Both the position numbers and the translations under genes were made by a program. A DNA stretch of 64,000 nt from an uncultured Alistipes sp. (GTDB lineage Bacteria > Bacteroidota > Bacteroidia > Bacteroidales > Rikenellaceae): positions 1 to 64,000 of the forward strand of contig CALVFO010000051.1 in the NCBI GenBank assembly GCA_944326855.1, given 5' to 3'. The notes below the pieces were generated by a model that saw only the letters and a list, made by a program, of their open reading frames with translations, ran no database searches and was not told the DNA's origin. Shown one piece after another: positions 1 to 9,195 of the stretch. Numbering within the stretch: position 1 is the first letter of the stretch; the number at the start of each line of letters is the position of its first letter.

Positions 1-120
1 ACGCACCCGTGCGCCGGTCGCCGGCAAAAGTAGCAAGCTACTTCCCCGATGCCCCTCGACTTGCATGTGTTAGGCCTGCCGCTAGCGTTTATCCTGAGCC
101 AGGATCAAACTCTCCATTGT
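1..120 (-). rRNA. rrs: 16S ribosomal RNA, 5' end (partial)
   Basis: The complement reads AGAGTTTGATCCTGGCTCAG from position 113 leftward, the universal 16S 5' primer site (E. coli position 8), so the mature 5' end lies near 120. The following bases match the Bacteroidales V1 region (GCGGCAGGCCTAACACATGC, then CACGGGTGCGT). The gene runs off the left edge, so only about the first 120 nt are present. Confidence 0.97.
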
Positions 121-301
121 ATAAAATATAAATAAATCGTTAGAGTCCTGACTACTTAAGTTCCTTAAAGGAATTGATAAATACTACATTTTCCTTGTTT
201 TTCTCTTGAAATACCAGTAATTCAAAGAACCGATTTTGTTCGCCGAAAACTCGACTTCCTCCGTTTTTTTCAGTGCTCCAATTTCAGAGCGAAACGGACT
301 G

Positions 302-332
302 CAAAGTTACGTAAGATTTTTGATTTTCCAAA
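302..332 (-). promoter_or_regulatory. rRNA operon promoter P2 (Bacteroidetes type)
   Basis: On the minus strand there is TTTG (332-329), exactly 19 bases, then TAACTTTG (309-302), a full match to the Bacteroidetes -33/-7 consensus. Transcription would start near 295 and give a leader of about 175 nt before the 16S gene. Confidence 0.85.
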
Positions 333-405
333 TTTCTTCGTCACTTTTTTGAAACTTCAGCGAGAACGTCTGCTAAACTATCTCTATCGTTCCGTTTAGC
401 GGGTG

Positions 406-436
406 CAAATGTAGCGACTTTTTCTTTCCCTCCAAA
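406..436 (-). promoter_or_regulatory. rRNA operon promoter P1 (Bacteroidetes type)
   Basis: On the minus strand there is TTTG (436-433), 19 bases, then TACATTTG (413-406). It lies 104 bp upstream of P2, giving the tandem arrangement expected for a strongly transcribed rRNA operon. Confidence 0.85.
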
Positions 437-782
437 CTTTTTGACGTTTTTTTTCATTTTTGATGCTTTTTTTTCGAAAACCTTAACTCCAGATATCCCA
501 AAAAATCACACAAAACATGATTAACCCCAAGAATAACAATCACCTGAAGTTCCCGGCACCTTCAACTCATTTCGCCCCCCCATTTTTCGATTCGTTGCAC
601 GATCTCAACCCCTCTCCCTGATCCCGACAACATCCCCCTTCCCTGCCCCACAATCAAATTTTCACAAATCATGCTCTCAAAAGTTTCTTTTTTATCCCCT
701 ATTTGCTATCTTTAGTAACGCTAAGAATCCTGACAGGGAATCGCAGGGATTCAAAAACTATGCTAAACTTAAGATTTAGGGT
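437..782. other. Intergenic region between the rRNA promoters and the M64 gene
   Basis: About 345 bp, AT-rich at 440-520, without a credible gene. The only signal is a weak plus-strand promoter, TTTC (684-687), 19 bases, TATCTTTA (707-714), which would start the mRNA of the M64 gene near 721. Confidence 0.5.
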
Positions 783-2570
783 ATGATGAAATGTATGAGC
801 CATTGGCCCACACCGGTTGTGTTGGCGTGTGCGTGCCTGTTTGTGTTGAGCGGATGCTCCAAAGATCCGAACAATCCGGATTCCGATCCGGGAAAAACGT
901 TGTCTGTCGACAAGGATGTCGTCGTTCTGTCCGAAAACAACCAACCTCAAACCATCCACATTACGGCCGAAGGGGAATGGAAGGTCTTAGGCGCTGAATC
1001 GCTTTGGTATACCGTAGAACCCCTGTCGGGAAGCGGAGATGGGACGCTCACCATCACGCCGATTGCCTCGGACTACCGGGAAATCAACAAAACCTATTTT
1101 TCAGTGATGAGCGGAAACTCGTCGGTGAAAATCGAACTGTCCCAAACCCAAAGCAATCAGCCTCCCGCCGCTCCGGAATTAACCCTGCCTCAAAATGAAG
1201 CGACGGATGTGGCTCCGTTGGTACTTTTCCAATGGAAAGAGGCCATCGATCCGGATGGAGACAAAGTGACCTACCGACTCGAATTTTCGACCGACCAAAC
1301 GAATTGGACCACCATTTCGGAAGAACGAATCAGTTCCAATACCGGATACATCGATTACGGCTCTCCACTCCAAAGTAATACGAAATATTACTGGAGAGTG
1401 ACGGCCATCGACATGCAGAATGCGGAAAATTCGGCCACCACCAGTGAAATTTTCTCGTTCACCACCGGTGACAACAGCGGGTCCTGGGCTGACGGCGAAG
1501 TTCGCGTCTACCAGGAAAATACCGTCGGCGGTGACGGAGCCTTCACCCTGATTGTGACCGGAGACGGATTTACGCAAGCCGATCTGGTGAACGGAGGCGA
1601 CTGGGAACAGGTCTCGGCCCAGGCCATCGAAGGATTGTTCGGCGTAGAACCGTTCAAAACCTACCGTTCCTATATCCGGGTACTGCGTATCGGAGCCGTA
1701 TCGGCCGACCAAGGCACTTCTTACAAAGCCAACGGAACGGCTGGAGCCTGCCTCGAGATCAAAAATACCCGTTTCGGTACCATCTACGATGTCACCAACA
1801 GCGCCTGGTGCGGACTCTATACGCAAGGCGATTACGAAGCAGAAAAGTATTGGCCCCCCATCGGACACCCCGGCAAGACGATCGAAGACGCCGACGCCCT
1901 GGTACGCAACTGGGTGATTCCGGACTATATCGCCAATGACGATGCCATGAACGATGTCGCCATCATCGTCCTGATGAACAACAAAACCTACAACGGCACC
2001 GTCAACTATTACAGCAGCGCCAATACCACCATGGGTTTCGTCTGCCGCTCCCCCGGATCGGGACAGACCGGGTTCATCAATACGTTCGTCCATGAAGTAG
2101 GAGGTCATGCCATCGGGCATCTGGCTGACGAATATATCAGTTCGACCGGAAGTCTTTCGGATGCAAAACGTACGCAAACACTCTCTTTCCAGCGGCGAGG
2201 GTTTTACGAAAACGTCGATGTAACCGGGTCCCGCGAAACCTCGGTATGGAAAGATTTCTTCACCGCCCCGGAATACAACGTCTATTACAGCAATGTCGGA
2301 TATATAGAAGGAGCCCGCTCCGTCGCCAAAGGCATCTGGAGAGCCGAATACAGCAGTTGCATGGTCAAAAATGAACTCTACTTCAACCCCGTACAACGAC
2401 GTTCCATCGTCAAACGACTGATGAAATGCGCCGGGGAAGAATACTCATGGAAAGCATTCGTATCCAAAGATTACGAACGTAATGCCGAAACCGGCACTCG
2501 TGCAATCCTCACCGAAGATCCCAACTTCGTGCCGCTGCCCGAACCGCAAGTCGTCTCGTTGAAACGATAA
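783..2570 (+). CDS. M64-family metallopeptidase lipoprotein with BACON domain
   Basis: Predicted surface or periplasmic zinc protease of 595 residues. Residues 1-25 form a lipoprotein signal with lipobox LSGC. A BACON-type beta domain (about 40-125) and an Fn3-like domain (about 126-230) precede the M64 (IgA-peptidase-like) catalytic region. The zinc site reads HEVGGH at 437-442, followed by HLADEY. This is one residue longer than a standard HExxH, a form I associate with Bacteroidetes M64 proteins. BACON domains usually bind mucin or glycans, so host glycoprotein attack is plausible but inferred. Start chosen at the first of ATGATG; nearby in-frame ATGs (786, 795) remain possible. It stands alone with its own terminator. 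Confidence 0.85.
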   Translation: MMKCMSHWPTPVVLACACLFVLSGCSKDPNNPDSDPGKTLSVDKDVVVLSENNQPQTIHITAEGEWKVLGAESLWYTVEPLSGSGDGTLTITPIASDYREINKTYFSVMSGNSSVKIELSQTQSNQPPAAPELTLPQNEATDVAPLVLFQWKEAIDPDGDKVTYRLEFSTDQTNWTTISEERISSNTGYIDYGSPLQSNTKYYWRVTAIDMQNAENSATTSEIFSFTTGDNSGSWADGEVRVYQENTVGGDGAFTLIVTGDGFTQADLVNGGDWEQVSAQAIEGLFGVEPFKTYRSYIRVLRIGAVSADQGTSYKANGTAGACLEIKNTRFGTIYDVTNSAWCGLYTQGDYEAEKYWPPIGHPGKTIEDADALVRNWVIPDYIANDDAMNDVAIIVLMNNKTYNGTVNYYSSANTTMGFVCRSPGSGQTGFINTFVHEVGGHAIGHLADEYISSTGSLSDAKRTQTLSFQRRGFYENVDVTGSRETSVWKDFFTAPEYNVYYSNVGYIEGARSVAKGIWRAEYSSCMVKNELYFNPVQRRSIVKRLMKCAGEEYSWKAFVSKDYERNAETGTRAILTEDPNFVPLPEPQVVSLKR

Positions 2571-2601
2571 CAGTCCCCTCCGTAATCACAATTCATAAAA
2601 A

Positions 2602-2629
2602 GACCGCCCGGTTTTCGGGCGGTTTTTTT
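2602..2629 (+). terminator. Rho-independent terminator after the M64 gene
   Basis: Stem CCGCCCG (2604-2610) pairs with CGGGCGG (2616-2622) and is followed by seven T residues. Confidence 0.9.
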
Positions 2630-2671
2630 ATGGATTAAAGGATGCCGGATATGACCTACTCCGACTTTTTT

Positions 2672-4156
2672 CTAATAAGCACGGGCAAAAATCACACGTC
2701 GGGAAGAGGGTTTCCCCGAAATCATATCCACCCCGGACTCTTCAGGGGCATCCACCGGAATACAACGAATGGTCGCTTTGGTCTCTTCCTTGATCTTCGC
2801 TTCGGTTTCGGGCGTTCCGTCCCAGTGAGCCAGAATAAAACCACCCTTCTCGTCGAGAACCCGCTTGAATTCGTCGTAACTGTCGACACGCGTAATCATC
2901 CCTTCACGGAACTTCAACGCCTTGTCATAAATATTTTGCTGTATTTCATCCAGCAGGGACACGATCCGATCGGTGAGTCCTTCCAAAGAAACGGTATCCT
3001 TATGCAAGGTGTCACGACGAACCAGTTCGATGGTCCCATTCGTAAAATCACGAGGCCCCATGGCCAAACGAACCGGAACCCCCTTGAGTTCATATTCCGC
3101 AAACTTGAAACCGGTACGCACATTGTCCCGATCGTCGATCTTGACACTGATGCCCCGGGCCTTGAGTTCGGAGGCAATCCCGTCCAGACGTTCCGTAATC
3201 CGACGCAATTCTTCCTCCCCTTTATATATAGGGATCATCACCACCTGAATAGGGGCCAGCTTAGGAGGCAATACCAATCCGTTGTTGTCGGAATGGGCCA
3301 TAATCAACGCTCCCATCAAACGGGTAGATACCCCCCAGGAAGTCGCCCACACATATTCGAGTTTCCCCTCCCGGTTCGTAAACTGCACGTCGAAAGCCTT
3401 CGCAAAATTCTGTCCCAGAAAATGCGAGGTCCCGCTCTGAAGCGCCTTGCCATCTTGCATCATGGCTTCGATCGTCAACGTATCTTCTGCCCCGGCAAAA
3501 CGTTCGCTGTCACTCTTATGACCTACAATCACCGGCAGACTCATCCACTTTTCCGCAAACTCCGCATACACACCGATCATCTTGCGGGCCTCAGCCAACG
3601 CTTCTTCCCGAGTCTCATGGGCCGTATGACCCTCCTGCCACAAAAATTCGGCCGTCCGCAAAAATAAACGCGTACGCATCTCCCAACGAACCACATTGGC
3701 CCATTGATTGCACAAAATCGGCAAATCCCGATAGGATTGAATCCAATTCTTATAGGTATTCCAAATAATGGTCTCCGAGGTGGGACGTACAATCAGCTCT
3801 TCCTCCAGTTCCGCATCGGGATCGACAACTACTCCCTTTCCTTCCGGATCGTTCTTGAGCCGATAATGGGTCACCACAGCACACTCTTTTGCGAAGCCTT
3901 CGACATGATGAGCCTCCTTGCTGAAAAACGACTTGGGTATGAATAATGGAAAATAGGCATTCTGATGCCCCGTAGCCTTGAACATGTCATCCAAAGCCCG
4001 CTGCATCTTCTCCCAGATGGCATACCCATAGGGCTTGATAACCATACATCCACGTACGGCCGAACTCTCGGCCAAACCCGCTTTGACGACCAAATCGTTA
4101 TACCACTGAGAATAATTCTCTTCCCGAGAGGTCAACTCCTTCAATTCTTTTGCCAT
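2672..4156 (-). CDS. proS: Proline--tRNA ligase, archaeal/eukaryal type
   Basis: Charges tRNA-Pro with proline in the cytoplasm. The 494-residue protein is a class II synthetase of the short archaeal/eukaryal type (ProS type 3), lacking the editing insertion of the E. coli type. Motif 2 region RPTSETIIW and the C-terminal ...ARAY ending are visible; type 3 enzymes typically end in Tyr. The start [15 protein letters not shown] matches the family. It is monocistronic, with a -7 element TAACTTTG about 50 bp upstream. Bacteroidetes commonly carry this form. Confidence 0.97.
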   Translation of the reverse strand: MAKELKELTSREENYSQWYNDLVVKAGLAESSAVRGCMVIKPYGYAIWEKMQRALDDMFKATGHQNAYFPLFIPKSFFSKEAHHVEGFAKECAVVTHYRLKNDPEGKGVVVDPDAELEEELIVRPTSETIIWNTYKNWIQSYRDLPILCNQWANVVRWEMRTRLFLRTAEFLWQEGHTAHETREEALAEARKMIGVYAEFAEKWMSLPVIVGHKSDSERFAGAEDTLTIEAMMQDGKALQSGTSHFLGQNFAKAFDVQFTNREGKLEYVWATSWGVSTRLMGALIMAHSDNNGLVLPPKLAPIQVVMIPIYKGEEELRRITERLDGIASELKARGISVKIDDRDNVRTGFKFAEYELKGVPVRLAMGPRDFTNGTIELVRRDTLHKDTVSLEGLTDRIVSLLDEIQQNIYDKALKFREGMITRVDSYDEFKRVLDEKGGFILAHWDGTPETEAKIKEETKATIRCIPVDAPEESGVDMISGKPSSRRVIFARAY

Positions 4157-4207
4157 GAAGATTATCTGCTAAATAATAACGTCTTATAGTAACTTCGAAA
4201 ACTCTCG

Positions 4208-4215
4208 CAAAGTTA
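4208..4215 (-). promoter_or_regulatory. proS promoter -7 element
   Basis: TAACTTTG on the minus strand, a perfect TAnnTTTG box. The -33 element is poor (no clear TTTG at the 19-bp position). Confidence 0.55.
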
Positions 4216-4222
4216 AATTATT

Positions 4223-4253
4223 TTTCATAAATTTAAAGAAAAGAGTATCTTTG
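4223..4253 (+). promoter_or_regulatory. Promoter for the Trp/Tyr/Gly-rich lipoprotein gene
   Basis: TTTC (4223-4226), 19 bases, TATCTTTG (4246-4253). The predicted 5' leader to the ATG at 4451 is about 190 nt, long for a bacterial mRNA; I saw no recognisable riboswitch in it. Confidence 0.6.
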
Positions 4254-4450
4254 ACTACCGAAATACTCGTTCTGATAACCCCGCCGCCTCGGATGGAGAA
4301 CAAACGATGCAACGTTCGACATACAAAACGAATCTTATCCGTATAGCCGTCAACTCCGGAATATTTTCCCGGATCCGTTTATGCATACCGCATATAACTT
4401 TTCGGCATCATTTTCGTTATACAATAAATGAAGCATAAAACAACCGCACT

Positions 4451-5677
4451 ATGAATGACAAGCAATTCTTCAGCAGGTTCTTGGCTCTGACCGCAGCAGC
4501 GGCCTCCATGTGGGGATGCAGCACGCCTATGTTCTCCGCTTCATCTACGCCGACAGACGACCTGTATGCCACCCATAATACCGTCGAAATCCGAAACGCC
4601 GAACTCGACCGACGAGAACAAGAACTGGCCGCCCGGGAAGCCGAACTGAAACGGCAGGAAGCCGTCGGACATGTCGTCTATCAGGCTCACACCGAAGCCA
4701 ACGACAACCCCTATGAAGACATCCTCTCGGATAGCTATCAGGAATCCTACGAACGACGACTCCGAGGTATGAGCTCGGGCTCCTACAAAATGCCCAATAG
4801 CTACAGCGATGTGATCACCAGCGGAAAAATCCAATACCTCTCGGCTTATGACCCCGCTTTCTATAACGTCATGGTCATGGGCGACGAAGTGTGGGTCGAA
4901 CCCAAATACATCTCCTCCATGTTCGGAACCTGGGGAAGCTCATCTTCCGTGAATGTCAATATCGGACTGAACTTCGGATGGAGCGGATACTACCCCTGGG
5001 GATGGAACAGCCTCTGGGGATACCCCTATCGAAGCTGGTACGGCTATAACTGGTACAACTGGGGTTGGGATCCTTACGGATACTGGAGATATCCCTACTA
5101 CGGCTGGACCTGGAGCGGATATTGGGGTCCCGGATACTGGGGACCCGGGTATTGGGGCCCCGGATATTGGGGAGGCCCCGTCGGTGGTCCGGTATGGGGA
5201 CATCGTCCCTACAGACCGGGACATGTAACTTTCGGAAAACCGGGAGGCAGCAACTATCGGACCATCGGAGGCAGCAACTATCGACCGGGCAACAGTTCCT
5301 ATGTCGGCTCTTCCGCCTACTCGGGTAGCGGATATCGTCGAGGAAGTTCCAGCACCAACTCTTCCTATTCCCGCCCCGGATCATCCAGCAGTTCGGGATC
5401 CTCGTCAAGAGGAATCTCCTATCGCCGAGGCTCAACCTCTTCCTCGTCGGCTTCCAGCTTCGGAAACAGCTCGAACAGCTTCGGCGGAAGCAGCTATAAC
5501 AGCGGATACCGTCGCAGCAGCGGAAGCTCCTTCTCCAGCCCCAACAGCTCCTCGTACAGAAGTTCAGGCAGCTTCTCCGGAGGCGGAGGCGGCTTTTCCG
5601 GAGGCGGAGGCGGAGGCGGAGTATCCAGCGGCTCGGCCGGAGGTTCCGGTGGAGGCGGAGGCGGTTATCGCCGATAA
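4451..5677 (+). CDS. Trp/Tyr/Gly-rich repeat lipoprotein
   Basis: A 408-residue exported protein of unknown function. Residues 1-23 form a signal peptide ending in a lipobox-like MWGC. A short charged coiled-coil-like segment with AEL/REQEL heptads (about 48-75) follows. The middle (about 165-255) is extremely rich in Trp, Tyr, Gly and Pro, with the unit GYWGP repeated. The C-terminal 140 residues are low-complexity Ser/Gly/Arg/Tyr ending in Gly runs. Such aromatic and Gly/Ser-rich proteins tend to be envelope-surface or matrix-forming; that role is inference. It lies 51 bp before the FadL-like porin gene, so the two may be co-transcribed. Confidence 0.75.
   Translation: MNDKQFFSRFLALTAAAASMWGCSTPMFSASSTPTDDLYATHNTVEIRNAELDRREQELAAREAELKRQEAVGHVVYQAHTEANDNPYEDILSDSYQESYERRLRGMSSGSYKMPNSYSDVITSGKIQYLSAYDPAFYNVMVMGDEVWVEPKYISSMFGTWGSSSSVNVNIGLNFGWSGYYPWGWNSLWGYPYRSWYGYNWYNWGWDPYGYWRYPYYGWTWSGYWGPGYWGPGYWGPGYWGGPVGGPVWGHRPYRPGHVTFGKPGGSNYRTIGGSNYRPGNSSYVGSSAYSGSGYRRGSSSTNSSYSRPGSSSSSGSSSRGISYRRGSTSSSSASSFGNSSNSFGGSSYNSGYRRSSGSSFSSPNSSSYRSSGSFSGGGGGFSGGGGGGGVSSGSAGGSGGGGGGYRR
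5117..5172 (+). repeat. Tandem repeat encoding GYWGP units
   Basis: Three to four near-identical 18-bp units of the form GGATATTGGGGTCCC encode GYWGPG repeats within the lipoprotein gene. Third-position differences show the copies are not a fresh slippage event. Confidence 0.75.
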
Positions 5678-5728
5678 TCACCGCTCTCGGGTATAACCTT
5701 CTGATCTTCTCTATAACGATTCGACCTT

Positions 5729-7363
5729 ATGAAAACTATCAAAATAGCTTTGCTCGTTTTGGCATCCGCCGGGATATTGACCGCACAGGCCCAAACCCCG
5801 ACCGCCAATGACATGTTGATGCTCTCCCAACAAAATTATTCGTTCGCAACCGCACGCAGTGCCGCCATGGGTGGAGCCTTCACCTCCCTGGGGGCCGACC
5901 TCGCATCCATGTCTATCAACCCCGCCGGATTGGGTATGTACCGAAGCTCCGAATTCGGATTCTCCCCGATGATCTCCTCCTCGAACATGAAAACACAGTT
6001 CGGAGGAGCCAAGGGCTCCGCTTCACAAACCCAATTCGCCGTAGGAAACCTGGCCACAGCCCTCAACCTGTATCAAAGCAGCGGAACCCTGACCAGTTTC
6101 ACGCTGGGTATCGGATACAGCCGACTGGCCGATTTCAACACTTCATCCTTCGCCTATCAAAACGGGCTCTATAACTCGTATGCCGAAATCTTCGCCGAAC
6201 AATTATACGGCGTTAATGTCAGCGAATTCGGATATGACAACAACAATCCGAACGGCCCTTACCAAATTTTCAATAAACTCTCCCTGTTCCAATGGGGCGG
6301 CGCACTGGCCTATCAGGCCGGAGTCCTCGACCCCCTGGGCGAAAACGCCTACTCCCCTTGGGGCCCAAATGTCGAAAATCCAAATCGAACCGGTCCGCTC
6401 TCCGTCAATGCAACCATGAATCCCGCCCAGTGGATCCGGACCAAAGGAAGTATCGGAGAATATACCTTCTCCGGAGGATTCAACTTCAACAATAAATTAT
6501 ACATCGGGTTGACCATCGGACTGCAAGACATCTACTACCGCGGAGAAACCGACTTCCTGGAAACCTATAACAACAACGACCGCCGTCTCAACGGAATGAA
6601 TTATATCCAGGTACAACGATTCAATGGAACCGGCGTTAATTTCAAATTCGGGATGATCGCCCGTCCCACCGAAAACCTGCGCATCGGGGTCGCCGTTCAC
6701 ACCCCCACCTTCATCCACATGGAAGAACAGTATCAGGCTTTCATGAGCGCCGATTACAAAGGGGACGGATGGGGCGATCTGATCGACTCCAACCTGGCCG
6801 CCAACACATACGACATGAACGGTCCTACCCATCTGTTAGGGGGAATTTCATACACCATGCCCGGAATCGGACTCCTCTCTTTCGACTATGAACGTACCTG
6901 GTATAATGGCATGAGATTGAAAAATACCGGATATGTCTCCGTGGAAAACGACCTGAAATACGATGTCACCAACTTCTTCCAGGCGTCGAACAGCTATCGC
7001 GTCGGACTGGAACTGACTCCTACCAACAAATTCTTTGTCCGGGCCGGATATGCTTACTATGGAAATTGTATCAAACAGCAGGATTATCAGTTCTTTGCCA
7101 ACAACAACGTCCGCAGCGATCTGATCTATGTCCTGCCAAAACATACTGACATCGATTCTTATTACAACATCTCGGCCGGGTTGGGATATCGCTTCGGGAG
7201 TTTTTACGCCGATGTGGCCTACATATACTCCCAGTACAATCTCGTCGCCAATCCAATCTACTACTTTATGGATAAACCCGCCGATTTCGTGATCGATTCG
7301 GGAAACGTCAATTACGATCAAACCCGACATACGGTGATCCTGTCGCTGGGGGTAAAATTCTAA
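5729..7363 (+). CDS. FadL/TodX-like outer membrane transport protein
   Basis: A 544-residue protein with a cleavable signal peptide ending AQAQ (about residues 1-22). The mature N terminus is typical of the Bacteroidetes OmpP1/FadL/TodX family: an ARSAAMGGAF segment followed by SINPAGLGMYR. Many alternating aromatic beta strands follow, and the protein ends in LSLGVKF, fitting a beta-barrel C terminus. FadL barrels carry hydrophobic compounds such as fatty acids across the outer membrane; the substrate here is unknown. Likely in an operon with the preceding lipoprotein; a strong terminator follows. Confidence 0.85.
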   Translation: MKTIKIALLVLASAGILTAQAQTPTANDMLMLSQQNYSFATARSAAMGGAFTSLGADLASMSINPAGLGMYRSSEFGFSPMISSSNMKTQFGGAKGSASQTQFAVGNLATALNLYQSSGTLTSFTLGIGYSRLADFNTSSFAYQNGLYNSYAEIFAEQLYGVNVSEFGYDNNNPNGPYQIFNKLSLFQWGGALAYQAGVLDPLGENAYSPWGPNVENPNRTGPLSVNATMNPAQWIRTKGSIGEYTFSGGFNFNNKLYIGLTIGLQDIYYRGETDFLETYNNNDRRLNGMNYIQVQRFNGTGVNFKFGMIARPTENLRIGVAVHTPTFIHMEEQYQAFMSADYKGDGWGDLIDSNLAANTYDMNGPTHLLGGISYTMPGIGLLSFDYERTWYNGMRLKNTGYVSVENDLKYDVTNFFQASNSYRVGLELTPTNKFFVRAGYAYYGNCIKQQDYQFFANNNVRSDLIYVLPKHTDIDSYYNISAGLGYRFGSFYADVAYIYSQYNLVANPIYYFMDKPADFVIDSGNVNYDQTRHTVILSLGVKF

Positions 7364-7404
7364 AAAAACAAAACCGATCCAGACAATTTTCTATACCTTA
7401 TTAT

Positions 7405-7442
7405 AAAAGAGACTTCCCTTTCAACAGGGAAGTCTCTTTTTA
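7405..7442. terminator. Terminator between the FadL-like gene and the response regulator gene
   Basis: Stem AGAGACTTCCCT pairs with AGGGAAGTCTCT around a six-base loop, followed by T residues on the plus strand and preceded by A residues, so it can serve both converging genes. Confidence 0.9.
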
Positions 7443-7513
7443 GATTGTACGTACCGCAAAGCGACCGTCAGAGGAAGAATCGTATCTGTCAGCGGTTATC
7501 CCCGAAGGCGCCC

Positions 7514-8173
7514 TCAAATTTCCACCAAATTGTTCTTGATCGCGTAAACCACCAAATTGGCCGTATTCTTACAGCCCGTCTTGGCCAAAATATTGGAACG
7601 ATGCTTATCCACCGTACGTTTCGAGATAAACAACGCATCGGCAATCTCGCTGTTGGATTCGCCCCGGCAAATATGCAGCAAAATTTCTGATTCGCGTTGG
7701 GACAACTCTTCGCTATCCTCATCCGTTACGGTCGTTGGCGTCGATTTCAAATTACTAACCAGCGTGAACAACAGTTCCTGCGAAAAATAACTCCCGCCTT
7801 CAACCACCGTCTCGATGGCCGTAACCACCTCCTTGATCTCGGAATTTTTCAAAATAAAACCCTTGACCCCCAGAGAAACCATCTTAAAATAATAATCCTC
7901 ATCCCCGTACATGGACAGCGTGATGATCTTCAGATCGGGGTATCGCTTCAAAACCTCTTCCGCCGTCTGAATCCCGTTCATGCGGGGCATTTCGATGTCC
8001 AGCAAAATCACGTCGGGATGAAGCGTCGGCAACATCGCCAACAACTCCTCTCCATCCGAAGCCTCCCCAATCACCGAAAAACCTTCGATCCCATCCAACA
8101 GAATCCGCAAACCATTCCGAAAAAGCGTATGGTCATCCACCACCATGATCTTACAGTCCCGATTCTTTTCCAT
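7514..8173 (-). CDS. NarL/FixJ-family response regulator
   Basis: A 219-residue two-component transcription factor. The N-terminal receiver domain (about 8-125) has the acidic pair D13-D14, phosphoacceptor D59 in LLDIEMP, and Lys in the FILK motif. The C-terminal LuxR-type helix-turn-helix (about 155-215) has ELSQRESEILLHICRG and ISKRTVDKHRSNI. It lies 9 bp downstream of the sensor kinase gene and is surely its partner. Target genes are unknown; neighbouring GH127 or porin genes are possible but unproven. Confidence 0.93.
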   Translation of the reverse strand: MEKNRDCKIMVVDDHTLFRNGLRILLDGIEGFSVIGEASDGEELLAMLPTLHPDVILLDIEMPRMNGIQTAEEVLKRYPDLKIITLSMYGDEDYYFKMVSLGVKGFILKNSEIKEVVTAIETVVEGGSYFSQELLFTLVSNLKSTPTTVTDEDSEELSQRESEILLHICRGESNSEIADALFISKRTVDKHRSNILAKTGCKNTANLVVYAIKNNLVEI

Positions 8174-8182
8174 ATCCTCTAT

Positions 8183-9118
8183 TTATACCGGTACATCCAC
8201 CCTGGCCTCCATCCCCTGACCCGGACGACTCGTAATCGACAACCCGCCCTTCAGCGAACTGATGCGGGACGAAATGTTCGAAAATCCCATCCCCTGATCC
8301 GAAACCGCCTTGATGTCGAATCCACAACCATTATCCCGATAATGAATGCGAAGAAGACCCTCGGTGTAACTTAAATCAATGTCGATCCGCGATGCCCCGG
8401 AATGTTTGAGACTGTTGTTGATCAACTCACAAAGCACCCGATAGAGAATCACCTCCACATCCGTATCGAAACGTTCGCTTTTGAGATTGGTCTGAAATAC
8501 AATCCGAACATTACTGCGAGGTAACTTGTTAATAAAATTGGAAACCGCACGAGCCAATCCGAAATCGTTCAAAACATGGGGACTCAAATTGACCGAAATC
8601 TCCCGCAAACTCCGAATAGCCTCATCGATCACATAACGGGCATTGTGAATAATCTCCTGATTCTTGGGATCCATCTCGGCCGTAGACAAGGCCGAAACCG
8701 ACATTTTCGCCGACGATAGCAACGGACCCAACCCATCATGCAAATCTTTCGAAAAGCGTTGCCGCTCTTTCTCTTCCGTTCGCAACACCGTATTGAGAAT
8801 CCGACGTTCGGAAATGCGTCGTTGACGTTCGGCACTGTAAATATACTTGAAGATCCGCTTGACCAGCAACATCCCTACCGCAAAACACAACGACGTCACA
8901 ACCCCCATCCATACGAAAAATTCCGCCGGCAGACGCCACTCCCAAAACGAAGTCTGTTGAATGTATTCACCAAAACGCATGAATGCCATACAGCTCAACG
9001 CGATCGTAAACAAAATCCACGAAAGATTGTATTTAGTCTGACGCGTCAAACCGATCGCCACCGAAGCCGCACTCAGTTGCAAGACAATCGATATAATCAA
9101 AAGAATCTGAAGAACCAT
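8183..9118 (-). CDS. NarX/DegS-type sensor histidine kinase
   Basis: A 311-residue membrane kinase. There are four hydrophobic segments in the first 90 residues, then a short linker. The HisKA_3 dimerisation motif FSKDLHDGLGPLLSSAK carries the phospho-acceptor His. An HATPase domain follows with an N box (ELINNSLKHSG), a G1 box (DNGCGFD) and a G2-like GMGFSNISSR. There is no periplasmic sensor domain, so it probably senses a membrane or cytoplasmic signal. It is the first gene of a two-gene operon with the response regulator. Confidence 0.92.
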   Translation of the reverse strand: MVLQILLIISIVLQLSAASVAIGLTRQTKYNLSWILFTIALSCMAFMRFGEYIQQTSFWEWRLPAEFFVWMGVVTSLCFAVGMLLVKRIFKYIYSAERQRRISERRILNTVLRTEEKERQRFSKDLHDGLGPLLSSAKMSVSALSTAEMDPKNQEIIHNARYVIDEAIRSLREISVNLSPHVLNDFGLARAVSNFINKLPRSNVRIVFQTNLKSERFDTDVEVILYRVLCELINNSLKHSGASRIDIDLSYTEGLLRIHYRDNGCGFDIKAVSDQGMGFSNISSRISSLKGGLSITSRPGQGMEARVDVPV

Positions 9119-9158
9119 ATGCGTTTGTCCGAATCGTACCCAAAAAGATCCTTATCGA

Positions 9159-9166
9159 CAAAGGTA
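9159..9166 (-). promoter_or_regulatory. Promoter -7 element for the two-component operon
   Basis: TACCTTTG on the minus strand, 40 bp before the kinase start. No good -33 box is visible. Initiation here would give a short leader of about 34 nt. Confidence 0.5.
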
Positions 9167-9195
9167 CAAAGAATTTTGATGCCAACCGCATCCCG

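Noticed and set aside
1179-2396. 405-codon open frame on the minus strand
   Set aside because: Antisense to the M64 peptidase, which has clear domains and a signal peptide.
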